DNA of 64,000 nucleotides, from contig SUZB01000011.1 of the NCBI GenBank assembly GCA_015060115.1, positions 1-64,000 of the forward strand, given 5' to 3'. This document shows, in pieces, positions 41,200 through 50,649 of this stretch. Origin of the DNA: Rikenellaceae bacterium. GTDB taxonomy: Bacteria; Bacteroidota; Bacteroidia; Bacteroidales; Rikenellaceae. The notes below the pieces were generated by a model, which worked only from the letters and a program-made list of their open reading frames with translations, made no database searches and was not told where the DNA came from. The position numbers were made by a program, and so were the translations under genes. Positions within the stretch are counted from its first letter, which is position 1. Each line of letters starts with the position of its first letter.

Positions 41200-42930
41200 C
41201 TATTTGAACCTATCCAAAAACGCAATCAGCGATATGTCGCTATCCGTCAGGCCGAACTTTTGGCGGAGGCGTGAGCGTGCTACATTGATACTGCCCGTAC
41301 TCTGGTGCGTGATGTTGGCTATCTCCTTGGTAGATAGGTTCATGTGGATTAGTGTGCATAGCTTGCGCTCGTTCTTCGTAAGGTTGGGGTACTCCTTAAG
41401 CAAATTCTCGAAGAACATATCGTTAGAGCTTACCAAAGTCATCTCTACATCTGCCCAGTCGCCACCCGTGCCGGCGCTCTGCTGCAACTGGCGTATGATG
41501 CGGCGAAGCTCCATACGAAGCTCACGGCCGTCCGAAAGGTTGATAGCGGCATTTAGCTCCTCGGTCAGCTTGTCGATGTTGTTCTGCTCCTGAAACTGCT
41601 GGAGGCGCTGAATCTTTATTATCTCGTTCTTGTGGTTTAACTCCTGCTCGGCTTGCTCCTTGTGCAAGAGGCGGTTTTTGCGCTCTAAGCGGTAGCGCGA
41701 GTAGATTAGCGCACCTATAAATATGAGGGATAAAACGCAGAATATGCAGAAGTATATCGCTGCACGCCCGTGTCGCTGGCGTAGTGCGTGTGCCTCCTCT
41801 AAGCGACGGCGCTCCTTGGCAGCCTGCTCAAGCTCCATATCGTTGATTAGCTGCGAGAGCTCAACGATATTTCCCATATTGTGCTGTCGTGTGTAAGTCT
41901 CGGCAAATGCCATCAGCGCATCGTAGGCCTCACTATCACGCCCCATCGAGTGGTATATATCTTGCAAAAGGAAGTAGGAGTGTACATTCTTCGAGTCGAA
42001 GTCGCCATCGCCAAGTAGCTCTATGGAGTGCCTTAGAGCTTTGATCGCCTCTTCGTTATTTCCCGTAAAGAGGTTGTGGAAGCCCTTGGCCGAGTAGTAG
42101 TAGCCCTCATCCTTGTAGTTGTCCACAAGTGGCTCGGCCAGTGCAAGATAGCGTGCCGAGGCCTCGATATCCTCGAAGCTCAGCTCCTGAAACGAGGCGT
42201 TGAGGTAGATGTTTATCAGAAGGTCATCGAAGCCGTACTCCTCGCATATTGCTTCAGAGCGCTCTATGATGTCGCGCACATCGTCGGGTGATAGGTTGTA
42301 GTTGAAGCGGTTGTTTAGCGCACGCACACTTTGGTGTGCCTGCTCACGGTTATCCCAACTATCCGACACCAAGCGGTTGTAAGTCATCGCAAGTGAGTCG
42401 TCGCTATTATAAAAATAGGTAATCTGCTCGATAGCAAGGTAGGCCTCACGCACCGATGTCGAGTCGCCCAACTCGCGTGCTTCGCTGAGGGCTTTTGTGC
42501 TGTGGCTAAAGGCGTTGTGGTAGTCGCCATTGCGTAGGTATAGCTTGCCGAGTAGGGCATTTGTGCGTGCTACGCAAGGCCTGTCGTTGAGTCTCTCGAA
42601 AATCGCCATCGAGCGCCTGCGATAGCCAAGTGCCTCGCTATAACGGAACAGCTCCTTCTCGCAATATTCGGCCATAAAGTCGTAGACCATCGCAGCATCG
42701 AGGGTCATTGTCGTGGAGTCCAAGTCGTTGAGAATTAGCTTGGCATAGTCCAATGCTCGCTCTCTATCTGTGGTGCGATACTCCTTAAATTTCTCGATAT
42801 TGCGCTTCATCGTAATAGAACCTACCTGCTGAGCCGATGCGCAAGGTGGATTGCTTATCGCTACGGCCAATATTACAATTGTAAGTATGGCCGTTGAATG
42901 CCAAAATTTGTTATAATGGCTAAAATTCAT
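41200..42930 (-). CDS. membrane-anchored TPR sensor with C-terminal LuxR-like HTH
   Basis: About 576 residues from the Met of MNFSHYNKF (an in-frame Met 11 codons upstream is less likely). A signal-type hydrophobic segment ends near ASA-QQ. A helical tetratricopeptide-repeat domain follows (about 45-370, for example TNALLGKLYLRNGDYHNAFSHSTKAL). Then come one transmembrane helix (about 385-410, AIYFCIFCVLSLIFIGALIY), a coiled coil rich in Gln and Glu (about 412-460) and a C-terminal helix-turn-helix (LTKNERKLCTLIHMNLSTKEIANITHQSTGSINVARSRLRQKFGL). The arrangement puts the TPR part in the periplasm and the DNA-binding part in the cytoplasm, a one-component transmembrane regulator seen in Bacteroidetes. 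It is divergent from three lipoprotein genes, its likely targets. Confidence 0.85.
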   Translation of the reverse strand: MNFSHYNKFWHSTAILTIVILAVAISNPPCASAQQVGSITMKRNIEKFKEYRTTDRERALDYAKLILNDLDSTTMTLDAAMVYDFMAEYCEKELFRYSEALGYRRRSMAIFERLNDRPCVARTNALLGKLYLRNGDYHNAFSHSTKALSEARELGDSTSVREAYLAIEQITYFYNSDDSLAMTYNRLVSDSWDNREQAHQSVRALNNRFNYNLSPDDVRDIIERSEAICEEYGFDDLLINIYLNASFQELSFEDIEASARYLALAEPLVDNYKDEGYYYSAKGFHNLFTGNNEEAIKALRHSIELLGDGDFDSKNVHSYFLLQDIYHSMGRDSEAYDALMAFAETYTRQHNMGNIVELSQLINDMELEQAAKERRRLEEAHALRQRHGRAAIYFCIFCVLSLIFIGALIYSRYRLERKNRLLHKEQAEQELNHKNEIIKIQRLQQFQEQNNIDKLTEELNAAINLSDGRELRMELRRIIRQLQQSAGTGGDWADVEMTLVSSNDMFFENLLKEYPNLTKNERKLCTLIHMNLSTKEIANITHQSTGSINVARSRLRQKFGLTDSDISLIAFLDRFK

Positions 42931-43035
42931 AAAATCAGAAGTTTGAATAAAATTGTTATACAAATGTAATATATTTTTTTTGAATTGTTATAATAAAATA
43001 AGAGATATTTTTAGGCAAATTCTCTTTGCTTGATT

Positions 43036-43043
43036 TAATTTTG
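43036..43043 (+). promoter_or_regulatory. -7 box before the lipoprotein operon
   Basis: TAATTTTG on the plus strand, 43 bp before the first lipoprotein gene, fits TAnnTTTG. No TTTG is at the canonical spacing, as might be expected if an activator such as the divergent TPR-HTH protein is required. Confidence 0.35.
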
Positions 43044-43086
43044 TGTAACGGTTGGCCCGAAAACGAATAATACTTAATAAACGACT

Positions 43087-44433
43087 ATGAAAAAAGCACT
43101 CCTTTATTTGTTTGCACTCGTTGCGATTGTAGCGTGTAGCACTACTGAGAAGCCTGAGGTGGAAAAGCCCACTCCTGAGCCCGAGAAGCAATCTATCGAG
43201 ATTGTGATTGACCAAGAGCGCCTTACAGCCTACCAAGTAGTATATAGTATATACCCCGATGACAAGGAGGCCTACTACTATTCGGATGTTATGTCTAAGG
43301 CTCGCTGGGAGTCGGCAGATCTCGACCAAATCAAGGCCGAGTTTGATGAGTCGTTGCGCAATTTTGCCAATATGACAGGCGCAACCTACGAGGAGGTGTT
43401 GGAGCAGATGTTGTTCAAGGGCGACAACGAAGAGCTATTGAGTAATGCGGGCTATCGCGGTGATACCGACTTTGTTATTTTTGCCTTCTACTGGAATGGT
43501 GAGACTTCGGAGTTCTCTTTTGCCGAGTTCCGCACCCCTGCACATATAGACTCTAAGGAGAGTGTAGCTATCTCGTTCGACAGCGTTGATGCCTATGCTA
43601 TGAGCGTAAAACTTGAGCCCAGCGCCAGTGTTGCAGAGTATTACTACCACTTTGCTGAGAGCGCTAAGGTAGATGCAATGCTTGAGCAGTTGGAGGATGA
43701 GAACGCCTTTTTGTCGTATCACGCGATGAATGTTGGCGTTAAGTACTCTGGTGTTCAGAGCGTTGAGCAGAAGGGTCTGAAGCCTGAAACAGAGTATACC
43801 GCCATCGTGATGCTTATTGACCAGAACGGTAACCGCGCACAGTTATCGGCTAAGCAGACTACGCCTGCCGTTGTTCAGAGTGAGCTTGTGGAGTCTGAAC
43901 TCTTTGAGAGCCTTCTGGGCGAGTGGTCTGGTGTGCAGACTGTATTCGATGGATATAGCGACCCCACGACATCGGAGTTTAATGTTACGATTGCTCAAAG
44001 CGTTGAGGATTACGACTATGACTATCGTGCTAACAATCAGCTCGTAGCGTTGGTTGATGGTTGGAACAATATCGCATATTACGGTATTCAAGGACTCATT
44101 GATGAGGGTATTGAGAACCCCGAAGAGAAGTTTGGCCCTAAGTGGGTGCTGGATATCGCCGAGGGCGACAAGGTAACTATTGATGGTCAGGCACGCTACT
44201 CGGTTATCGGCTGGTTGTTCTATGGCGACTGCTTTATGGTTAGCGCCAATGCTACATCGCAGGCTATTGATTTAACAACAACACTCAATGTCGAGGTGTC
44301 GGCAGATGGTAATACGCTCACTGTCTCATCATCGGTTGCCGACTGCTATCCTTCGCTTGCATACGACTTCACGGGTATAGGCTGGATGGCTAACTTCTAC
44401 GGTATGTCGGATATAGTTCTTACACGCAAATAA
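43087..44433 (+). CDS. hypothetical surface lipoprotein (first of three)
   Basis: A 448-residue lipoprotein (lipobox IVAC, Cys17) followed by a Pro/Glu-rich linker (KPEVEKPTPEPEKQ) typical of surface-exported Bacteroidetes lipoproteins. The middle part looks like fibronectin-III-like beta domains (LKPETEYTAIVMLIDQNGNRAQLSAKQTTPA). The C-terminal ~170 residues (LLGEWSGVQTVFDGYSD...) form a separate beta-rich domain. No enzymatic motif is visible. It is the first gene of an apparent operon with 44455 and 46721, divergent from the TPR-HTH regulator. Confidence 0.78.
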   Translation: MKKALLYLFALVAIVACSTTEKPEVEKPTPEPEKQSIEIVIDQERLTAYQVVYSIYPDDKEAYYYSDVMSKARWESADLDQIKAEFDESLRNFANMTGATYEEVLEQMLFKGDNEELLSNAGYRGDTDFVIFAFYWNGETSEFSFAEFRTPAHIDSKESVAISFDSVDAYAMSVKLEPSASVAEYYYHFAESAKVDAMLEQLEDENAFLSYHAMNVGVKYSGVQSVEQKGLKPETEYTAIVMLIDQNGNRAQLSAKQTTPAVVQSELVESELFESLLGEWSGVQTVFDGYSDPTTSEFNVTIAQSVEDYDYDYRANNQLVALVDGWNNIAYYGIQGLIDEGIENPEEKFGPKWVLDIAEGDKVTIDGQARYSVIGWLFYGDCFMVSANATSQAIDLTTTLNVEVSADGNTLTVSSSVADCYPSLAYDFTGIGWMANFYGMSDIVLTRK

Positions 44434-44454
44434 TAAACCAAATACCTAATAATT

Positions 44455-46686
44455 ATGAAAAAGTACGCTTTTCTTCTTTTTGCTACTATGACCTTGGGTC
44501 TTGTAGGTTGTAATAATGAGCCTACCCCAGACGAGAAACCCGAGGTAGCTCCTACGATTGCTCTTGAGAAGGGCTTCGAAGAGGTTAATGCTGTGTCGTT
44601 CTCTGTCGTTACTACTAATGCCTCTGAGGCGCGCTATATGCTCTTGGAGGATACTGCCGAGGTGCCCACCTTGGAGAGCATTATGGCAGATGGTGTAGCT
44701 GTTGCACTCGATGACGAGGGCAAGGCTGAGGTAAAGGCCGAGGGTCTCGATGCTGAGACAAGCTACAAGGTTGTAGCTGCCGCAAAGAATGTAAATAAGT
44801 TGGCAGGTTCTAACACCCTCTATGTTAAGACCACTGCTCAGGCAGAGCTTCAACTTGAGGTTGAGGTTGTGCAGGTTACACACGAGTCGATGAACTTCCG
44901 TGTAAACTCTGCAAATGCCGAGAAGATTGCCTATCTTGTGCTCTATGCGTCAAAAGATACTCCCGAGGCATCTTATGTGTTGCTCAATGGCGACGAGGTA
45001 GAGGTTGGCTCTAAGGAGTCGGTTGAGGTTACTGGCTTGGAGTGCCTGAAGGAGTATCAGTTGGTCGTTGTTGCCGAGGGTTGTGGTCAGACTCTTATGG
45101 CCGAGCCTGAGTCGTTTACTACAAAGGACGACCCCTCAAAGGTTATTGAGCACAACTACACCCGTGCACGCGGTACAAAGTATGGCTCAAGCTACTTTAT
45201 GATGTTCTCTTTCGAGGATGCCAACGAGGAGGATAACTTCGCCTATAACGATAAGACCCTCTCGCTTGATATCTATGGCGACCCCGATAAGGACTACCTT
45301 CCCGCAGGTACCTACGAGGTTAAGGAGAGCACCGAGCCTGGTTGTGTGAGCTCTTATCGCTACTCAACCTATGGCTACGACAATGGTGTGCAGCTCTCGA
45401 GCGGTCGTGTAATCGTTGATATCGACGATGAGACCAAGGCCTACTCGTTTGATATCGACCTTATGCTTAAGGATGGTCGCCACTTGATTGCTACCTACTC
45501 AGGCGATGTGGACAATATGCCCGTTATTGACACCGTTACCGTAAGTACAACATTTACCGAGGCTTCGGCAACATCTGCTGATGGCATCAACTGGACCTTG
45601 AACCTTGCAGATGACAAGGGCAACGCTGCAAAATTCGATATCGTAAACTCATTTAAGGCTGACTATATCGTCAATAACTCTTATACTATCAGCACCTCGG
45701 CTGAGGAGTTTGCAACTCGTGCTGCGGAGGCTGGTCAGTTTGATGGCGAGACCTCGACATTCACCGTTGCTGGCGAGGATGGCGCCAAACAATTCCTTAC
45801 CGGTACGCTCCATATGGATATTGATTGGGATAACCAGAAATATATGCTCTCGTTCTACGGCACCTTGCCCGGCAACTATATCATCGAGGCAGAGTACGAG
45901 GGTAGTATCGAGGGTATCTCGCTTGCTCCCAAGGAGGAGATTATCGAGGCCGTCTTCGACACCGTAACTGCCCGCTCGTTTGAGAGCAACACCAACTGGT
46001 ATATGACTTTCACTCAGACCGTTGATGGCGAGGAGAAGTATCGTCTTGTGCTTGATGCCTTCTGCCCCGCATCGGAGTACTTGTTGGCAGGTGTCTACTC
46101 AACCAAGGGTGCTGAGGAGGGTCGTTCACTCAATGCCGACGGCACATCGTTGCGCGTGGCGGGTGAGGGTCAATACTACTCGACTGAGGCTCGCGCCAAT
46201 GTAAATATTGATATGGCGGCTAAGACCTACTCATTCGATATCTCGTTCAAGGTTGCCGATGGTCGTACCTTCAAGTTCTCATACACGGGCACTGTCGATG
46301 GTATGGAGATTCCCGAAGGCGGTGAGGTAGAGGGTGATATCACTTGGACAACCTTTAAGGCTAGGTGGTGGTATTCGGATAATTGGGAGTTCACCATCGC
46401 AGATGCCGAAGCGAAATACACTCTCGCCTTCGATATGCGCACTGGCGACAGCTCGTTGAACTATATCCCTTCGGGTGTCTATACTATCGGCACATCGGGT
46501 CAGTATATCGACTCATATTATAGCACCTTCAATGGCTCAAAGAGCGCCTATAAGGCTGTGAGTTTGGAGCTTACCTACCACGAGGATTCAAAGACCTACG
46601 ATGTTAAGTTTGATGTTACCTTGACCGATGACCGTCAGTTTAGTGGCTCATATTCGGGTGTTGTCGAGGGTATCCCTGCGGAGTAG
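44455..46686 (+). CDS. repeat-containing surface lipoprotein
   Basis: A 743-residue lipoprotein (lipobox LVGC, Cys19) with an acidic linker, then two Fn3-like modules (about 30-230). About four tandem beta-sandwich repeats follow (about 235-743). Each repeat carries a variant of LDxxGxxxxYLPAGxY, a following AKTYSFDISF-like strand and a closing YSGxVxGM. The same module appears at the C-terminal end of the 785-residue lipoprotein at 51578-53935. Function unknown; binding or adhesion is plausible for surface repeats. It begins 21 bp after the preceding gene. Confidence 0.78.
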   Translation: MKKYAFLLFATMTLGLVGCNNEPTPDEKPEVAPTIALEKGFEEVNAVSFSVVTTNASEARYMLLEDTAEVPTLESIMADGVAVALDDEGKAEVKAEGLDAETSYKVVAAAKNVNKLAGSNTLYVKTTAQAELQLEVEVVQVTHESMNFRVNSANAEKIAYLVLYASKDTPEASYVLLNGDEVEVGSKESVEVTGLECLKEYQLVVVAEGCGQTLMAEPESFTTKDDPSKVIEHNYTRARGTKYGSSYFMMFSFEDANEEDNFAYNDKTLSLDIYGDPDKDYLPAGTYEVKESTEPGCVSSYRYSTYGYDNGVQLSSGRVIVDIDDETKAYSFDIDLMLKDGRHLIATYSGDVDNMPVIDTVTVSTTFTEASATSADGINWTLNLADDKGNAAKFDIVNSFKADYIVNNSYTISTSAEEFATRAAEAGQFDGETSTFTVAGEDGAKQFLTGTLHMDIDWDNQKYMLSFYGTLPGNYIIEAEYEGSIEGISLAPKEEIIEAVFDTVTARSFESNTNWYMTFTQTVDGEEKYRLVLDAFCPASEYLLAGVYSTKGAEEGRSLNADGTSLRVAGEGQYYSTEARANVNIDMAAKTYSFDISFKVADGRTFKFSYTGTVDGMEIPEGGEVEGDITWTTFKARWWYSDNWEFTIADAEAKYTLAFDMRTGDSSLNYIPSGVYTIGTSGQYIDSYYSTFNGSKSAYKAVSLELTYHEDSKTYDVKFDVTLTDDRQFSGSYSGVVEGIPAE

Positions 46687-46720
46687 ATGGCGATTATCTA
46701 ATTTTAAGACTTTACGGAAG

Positions 46721-48616
46721 ATGAAGAATATTTGGTTAATGTTTGTGTCGGCTCTGTGTCTTACGCTCTTTGCGGGGTGTAAGACCGATGAGCCAATCCA
46801 CGAGCCCGAGCCCGATGCACCACAACTGGTACTCTCGGAGCGAGAGGTTGAGGTTACGGCCGATGGTGGCCACTTCGAGGTGGAGTATGAGCTACTCAAC
46901 CCCTCGGAGGGCGCTGAGCTTAAGGTTATCTCGGAGCATAGCTGGGTTAGTGGTGTCGAGGCAACAGAAGGCCTTCTTAAGTTCGATGTTGCGGAGAGCT
47001 ACAACCCTGAGGAGCGCACCTGTCGCCTTGAGCTTATCTATCCCGGCGTCTATCCCAACCCCACAATCACCGTTAAGCAGGCTGTGGGCAAGGAGCACTC
47101 TATTAGTCTGGATCTTATCTCGGCTGCTGCTACGACCATTACGCTAAATGTTATCCCTCAGGATAAGGATATGCCCTATGTCTTTATCCTCGGCAATGGC
47201 GACTATATCAAGCAGAATGGCTTGATGGATGACGATGAGGCGCTGTGGGAGAGCGATATGGATGTCTTCCAGAGCTTTGCTGATGCCTTTGGTAGCGATG
47301 TTTCGGTGGCCGTTTCCGCCTTTATGTACGAGGGCGACCGCCTGCCTCATCAGTTTACTGGCGTTACCCCTGCAACCTCGTATGTCGCCTATGCCTATGG
47401 TTTCGACCGCGAGACTATGACACCTACAACCGAGATTTCGCGCTTGGAGATTACGACAGCTACGGTCAATGACTATACCCTCCACTTCGACTTCAATGTC
47501 GAGGTTGATGGCCCCTATGTCGATATTAGCATTACGCCTCAGGGCTACGATGGCTACTACTATTATGGCGTCTTCTGGAAGAGTGATATCGAGGGCGCTA
47601 CCCCTGAGGAGCTTCGTGGCTTCTGCGAGGCCGACTGGGAGCAGTACAAGGGCCTTTATTCGTCGTTCTTCGACACTCCTGAGCAGGGTCTTCAGTTTAT
47701 CTTCAACGAGTTGGCCTATACGGGCACTACCGAGCTCTCTGTTGAGCTTGATGCCAACACCGAGTTTGTCCTCTGGGCCTTCGGTATGGACGATGAGGCG
47801 CTTTTGAACACCTCGCCTGAGTTCTATGAGTTCACCACCGGTGGTGTTGCCGCTTCCGAGAATAGGTTTACGCTCTCGGTTGCCGAGCTCTATCCCCGCA
47901 AGGCTACCGTTAAGGTTGAGACCACCAATGATGACCCATATATCGCGACCTTGGTTGCTGGCGACCGCTTCGAGGGCTTAACAGACGAGGAGATTATGGA
48001 GTATATCCTCATCAACTTCAAGGTGCAGTATGCTTCGGGCACAATGAGCGAGACAGCAACAGGCCTTACACCTGCTACCGAGTATGAGTTGTTGGTGTTT
48101 GGTGCTCAGGCAGGTGCTCCTACCACCGGCCTTAGCCGCCTAAAGTTCACCACCGAGGAGGTCGTCTATGCCGACCTCGACTTCTCGCTCACTATCGGCG
48201 ACTACTATAGTGGTGCCGAGGTTGCCGCCATAAACCCCGACTATGCGGGCTACGAAGATATGATTCTTGTGCATATCACCGCCAATGTCGATGATGCGGC
48301 CGTCGATGCCTACTTCAACGCTGCCAATGCTCTCGACTACCCATATTATGAGTATGAGCACCTTGTTGCGGGCCTTCTCTCGGAGGGAGCACTGCAGGAG
48401 CTTACATCGCTCTATGCCTTCTACTACGATGAGCCATATATCTTCTTCGGTATGGCTGAGGACGAAGATGGCAACTTCACCGAGATGTGGGCATCCAAGG
48501 AGATCACCTTCACCAAGGAGGGTTGCTCGCCTGCCGAGGAGTTTTTTGCGGGCGAAACACGCATTAGCCGCAGTGAGGCTGTTGCTCAGCGCTTGGGCAA
48601 GCTAAGCTACGAGTAG
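46721..48616 (+). CDS. lipoprotein with BACON-like N-terminal domain
   Basis: A 631-residue lipoprotein; start placed at MKNIWLMF (46721), which gives a proper signal and lipobox (FAGC, Cys20). The open frame extends upstream into the previous gene without a signal. An acidic linker (DEPIHEPEPDAPQ) is followed by a BACON-like domain (about 38-125: SEHSWVSG...TCRLELIYPG...ITVKQ). Fn3-like modules with LTPATEYELLVFGAQ-type motifs come next. The rest is rich in Tyr, Asp and Glu. Third gene of the operon; a strong bidirectional terminator follows. Confidence 0.78.
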   Translation: MKNIWLMFVSALCLTLFAGCKTDEPIHEPEPDAPQLVLSEREVEVTADGGHFEVEYELLNPSEGAELKVISEHSWVSGVEATEGLLKFDVAESYNPEERTCRLELIYPGVYPNPTITVKQAVGKEHSISLDLISAAATTITLNVIPQDKDMPYVFILGNGDYIKQNGLMDDDEALWESDMDVFQSFADAFGSDVSVAVSAFMYEGDRLPHQFTGVTPATSYVAYAYGFDRETMTPTTEISRLEITTATVNDYTLHFDFNVEVDGPYVDISITPQGYDGYYYYGVFWKSDIEGATPEELRGFCEADWEQYKGLYSSFFDTPEQGLQFIFNELAYTGTTELSVELDANTEFVLWAFGMDDEALLNTSPEFYEFTTGGVAASENRFTLSVAELYPRKATVKVETTNDDPYIATLVAGDRFEGLTDEEIMEYILINFKVQYASGTMSETATGLTPATEYELLVFGAQAGAPTTGLSRLKFTTEEVVYADLDFSLTIGDYYSGAEVAAINPDYAGYEDMILVHITANVDDAAVDAYFNAANALDYPYYEYEHLVAGLLSEGALQELTSLYAFYYDEPYIFFGMAEDEDGNFTEMWASKEITFTKEGCSPAEEFFAGETRISRSEAVAQRLGKLSYE

Positions 48617-48624
48617 CGTAAGCG

Positions 48625-48667
48625 AAAAAAAGTTGGGGCAGACCGCAAAGTCTGCCCTAACTTTTTT
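48625..48667. terminator. bidirectional terminator
   Basis: A 13-bp stem (48631-48643 with 48650-48662, one G-U pair) around a 6-nt loop, with A7 on the left and T7 on the right. It serves the plus-strand lipoprotein operon and the convergent GNAT gene. Confidence 0.9.
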
Positions 48668-48674
48668 ATTCAGC

Positions 48675-49190
48675 CTATAGTATGCACTGATATTCCACCT
48701 CGTCAGCGTAGCCCTCAGCCCGCCATAGCCACTCTCGTCGTCGTCCGCACTCCACAAAGCCACACCCCTCAAATAGCGCCTTGCTCGGTGCGTTGTCGTC
48801 TGCCACCGATGCCCATATCTGGTGCAGGGCGAGTGTCGTGCGTGCATAATCCTTGATTAGCTCTATCGCCTCGTGTGCATAGCCCTTGCGGCGGTCGGCC
48901 TCGGCATATACCATTATGCCTATGCCCATACGACCATCGCGGGGCTCGAAGTCGAAGCAGTCTACGGTGCCTACGGCTATGCCCTCGACCTCGATTACGA
49001 GGCGCATACCGCGTGTGGCGTATATGTCGTAGCTCTGCTCCTCGATGAAGCGTGCTATGCGCTCACGCGATAGGGGCGCCATTGTGCCACTCACACGCCA
49101 TATCGCGGGGTCGTTCTCCCAGCGGTATACGACCTCGATATCTGCGGGCTCCAAGGCTCTGAGGCGCACTCTTTCTCCCTTGATTAGCAT
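48675..49190 (-). CDS. GNAT-family N-acetyltransferase (RimJ/RimL type)
   Basis: A 171-residue acetyltransferase starting at MLIKGERVRLRALEPAD, the usual RimL-like opening; the frame extends 15 codons upstream into the ROK gene without resembling the family. Acetyl-CoA binding is seen in RRKGYAHEAIELIKDYA, and ADDNAPSKALFEGCGFVECGRRR is the family C-terminal block. Substrate unknown (protein N-terminus, amino acid or polyamine). Its start overlaps the ROK stop by 7 bases, so the two are probably co-translated. Confidence 0.9.
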   Translation of the reverse strand: MLIKGERVRLRALEPADIEVVYRWENDPAIWRVSGTMAPLSRERIARFIEEQSYDIYATRGMRLVIEVEGIAVGTVDCFDFEPRDGRMGIGIMVYAEADRRKGYAHEAIELIKDYARTTLALHQIWASVADDNAPSKALFEGCGFVECGRRREWLWRAEGYADEVEYQCIL

Positions 49191-50419
49191 TTCAGACCTA
49201 TAATCTTGTTGCGGATAAGCATCGCCACACCCCACGCATTCGCGCTGTCCGACATCTTCGATACTCGGAACTTGGTATCCTTATATACAAGGTTTAGCGA
49301 GTATTTGTTTGTCGATGACTTCAACGGCAACATCAGGTATTCGCCAGCCTGTGCAAGGTTACCACCCACGATTACGGTTTCGGGGTTGAAGGTGTTGATA
49401 AGGAATGCTACGGCCTTGCCCACCTTCTCGCCAGCCTCCTCGATAAGCTCGATGGCGAGGTTGTCGTCGTTGTGTGCTGCGGCTATGATGTCGTTGATGT
49501 GTATGCTCTCGCCACGGTCGTACATCTCGCGTAGACAGGTGTTCACGCCGTTGTTTATGAGCTGCACAATCTTATTCTCTATGGCGATACCCGATACCTC
49601 GGTCTCCAAGCAACCCTTCTTGCCACAGCCACATATTATCTCGTTGTCGAAGAAGGGGATATGTCCGAACTCGCCCGCAAAGCCATTCTTGCCGTAGTAG
49701 AGCTTGCCATCTATGACTATGCCGATTGCCACGCCTCGTCCCATATGCAGGTAGAGGACATTGCTCTCGCTCTTCGACTTGCCTGTGGTGTACTCGGCAT
49801 AGCAGCGTGCGCGGGTGTCGTTCTCAAGCATCACGCGGATGCCTATGCGCGACGATATGATGTCTGTTAGCGACTCCTCCGAAGAGGTGAAATACTTGTA
49901 CGAGCGCCCTGTTTCGGGGTTTACGCGACCTACTATCGATACACCTACGCCCAATATCTTCTCGCGGTCGATGCCACAGGTCGCCACAAACTCCTCGATG
50001 TTGTGGCATATACGCTCTAAGCACTGTGGGCGGTCTACAAGCTCAAAGGTGTTGTCTATCTTCTCGGATATTATGTTGTTGTGCAGGTCGGTGATCACAT
50101 ATGTCATATTGTCGCGACCCACATTTATTCCTGCGAAGTATATCGCCGAGTTTGCCAAGCCAAAGACATTGGGGCGGCGGCCACCGGGTGTCTCTACCTT
50201 GCCCAAGTCCAGCACTATGCGGTCATCGACAAGCTCCTGCACGAGCTTCGTCATCGTTGGCACACTTATGTGCAACTCGCGCGTAAGCTCCGAGAGTGTC
50301 GATTCGCCATTTAGCGCCATATAAGCGATGATATTTCGCTTTATGATATTATTCTTGTGCGTTATGCCCTTAAGGCTCTCATCCGCCTCAATATTGAAAA
50401 ACTTTGCAAGTGAGGTCAT
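49184..50419 (-). CDS. ROK-family transcriptional regulator
   Basis: A 411-residue NagC/Mlc-type regulator. The N-terminal winged helix (about 24-85) contains STLSELTRELHISVPTMTKLVQELVDD. The ROK sugar-kinase-like fold follows, with GVGVSIVGRVNPETG, GKNGFAGEFGH and the zinc-binding CGCGKKGCLE. It probably responds to a sugar or sugar phosphate. No sugar genes are directly adjacent; it shares a message with the GNAT gene. A -7 box (TATCTTTG, 50452-50445) lies 26 bp upstream. Confidence 0.93.
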   Translation of the reverse strand: MTSLAKFFNIEADESLKGITHKNNIIKRNIIAYMALNGESTLSELTRELHISVPTMTKLVQELVDDRIVLDLGKVETPGGRRPNVFGLANSAIYFAGINVGRDNMTYVITDLHNNIISEKIDNTFELVDRPQCLERICHNIEEFVATCGIDREKILGVGVSIVGRVNPETGRSYKYFTSSEESLTDIISSRIGIRVMLENDTRARCYAEYTTGKSKSESNVLYLHMGRGVAIGIVIDGKLYYGKNGFAGEFGHIPFFDNEIICGCGKKGCLETEVSGIAIENKIVQLINNGVNTCLREMYDRGESIHINDIIAAAHNDDNLAIELIEEAGEKVGKAVAFLINTFNPETVIVGGNLAQAGEYLMLPLKSSTNKYSLNLVYKDTKFRVSKMSDSANAWGVAMLIRNKIIGLKC

Positions 50420-50444
50420 TATTAATATATTTTAATTGGCATAA

Positions 50445-50452
50445 CAAAGATA
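50445..50452 (-). promoter_or_regulatory. -7 box of the ROK gene
   Basis: TATCTTTG on the minus strand, 26 bp before the start; no good -33 box. Confidence 0.45.
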
Positions 50453-50528
50453 ATAAAAATATTTTGAAATTAAGCAGAAAATAATGAGAATTTTTAATGA
50501 AAGTTTTTGGGTAGGGGATAGGGAACTG

Positions 50529-50616
50529 AGGACCATTAAGACCTTAAGACCATTATGACTTTAGGACCTTAGGATTTTATTTCTTATCGTCTTACTTGTC
50601 CTATCGTCCTTAAAAG
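50529..50616. repeat. octamer composite element
   Basis: TTAAGACC-type octamers (50529-50578), then TTATTTCTTA and inverted CGTCTTACTTGTCCTA units. It has the same two-arm structure as the arrays at 51265-51429 and, reversed, 54839-54952. Confidence 0.78.
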
Positions 50617-50620
50617 AAAT

Positions 50621-50644
50621 CGGAGCCTCCCGAAGGAAGCTCCG
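50621..50644 (-). terminator. terminator of the four-helix-bundle gene
   Basis: CGGAGCCTCC, loop CGAA, GGAAGCTCCG. The stem is near-identical to the terminator at 51535-51560, suggesting a duplicated terminator/array cassette. A T-rich tract follows on the minus strand. Confidence 0.82.
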
Positions 50645-50649
50645 AAAAG

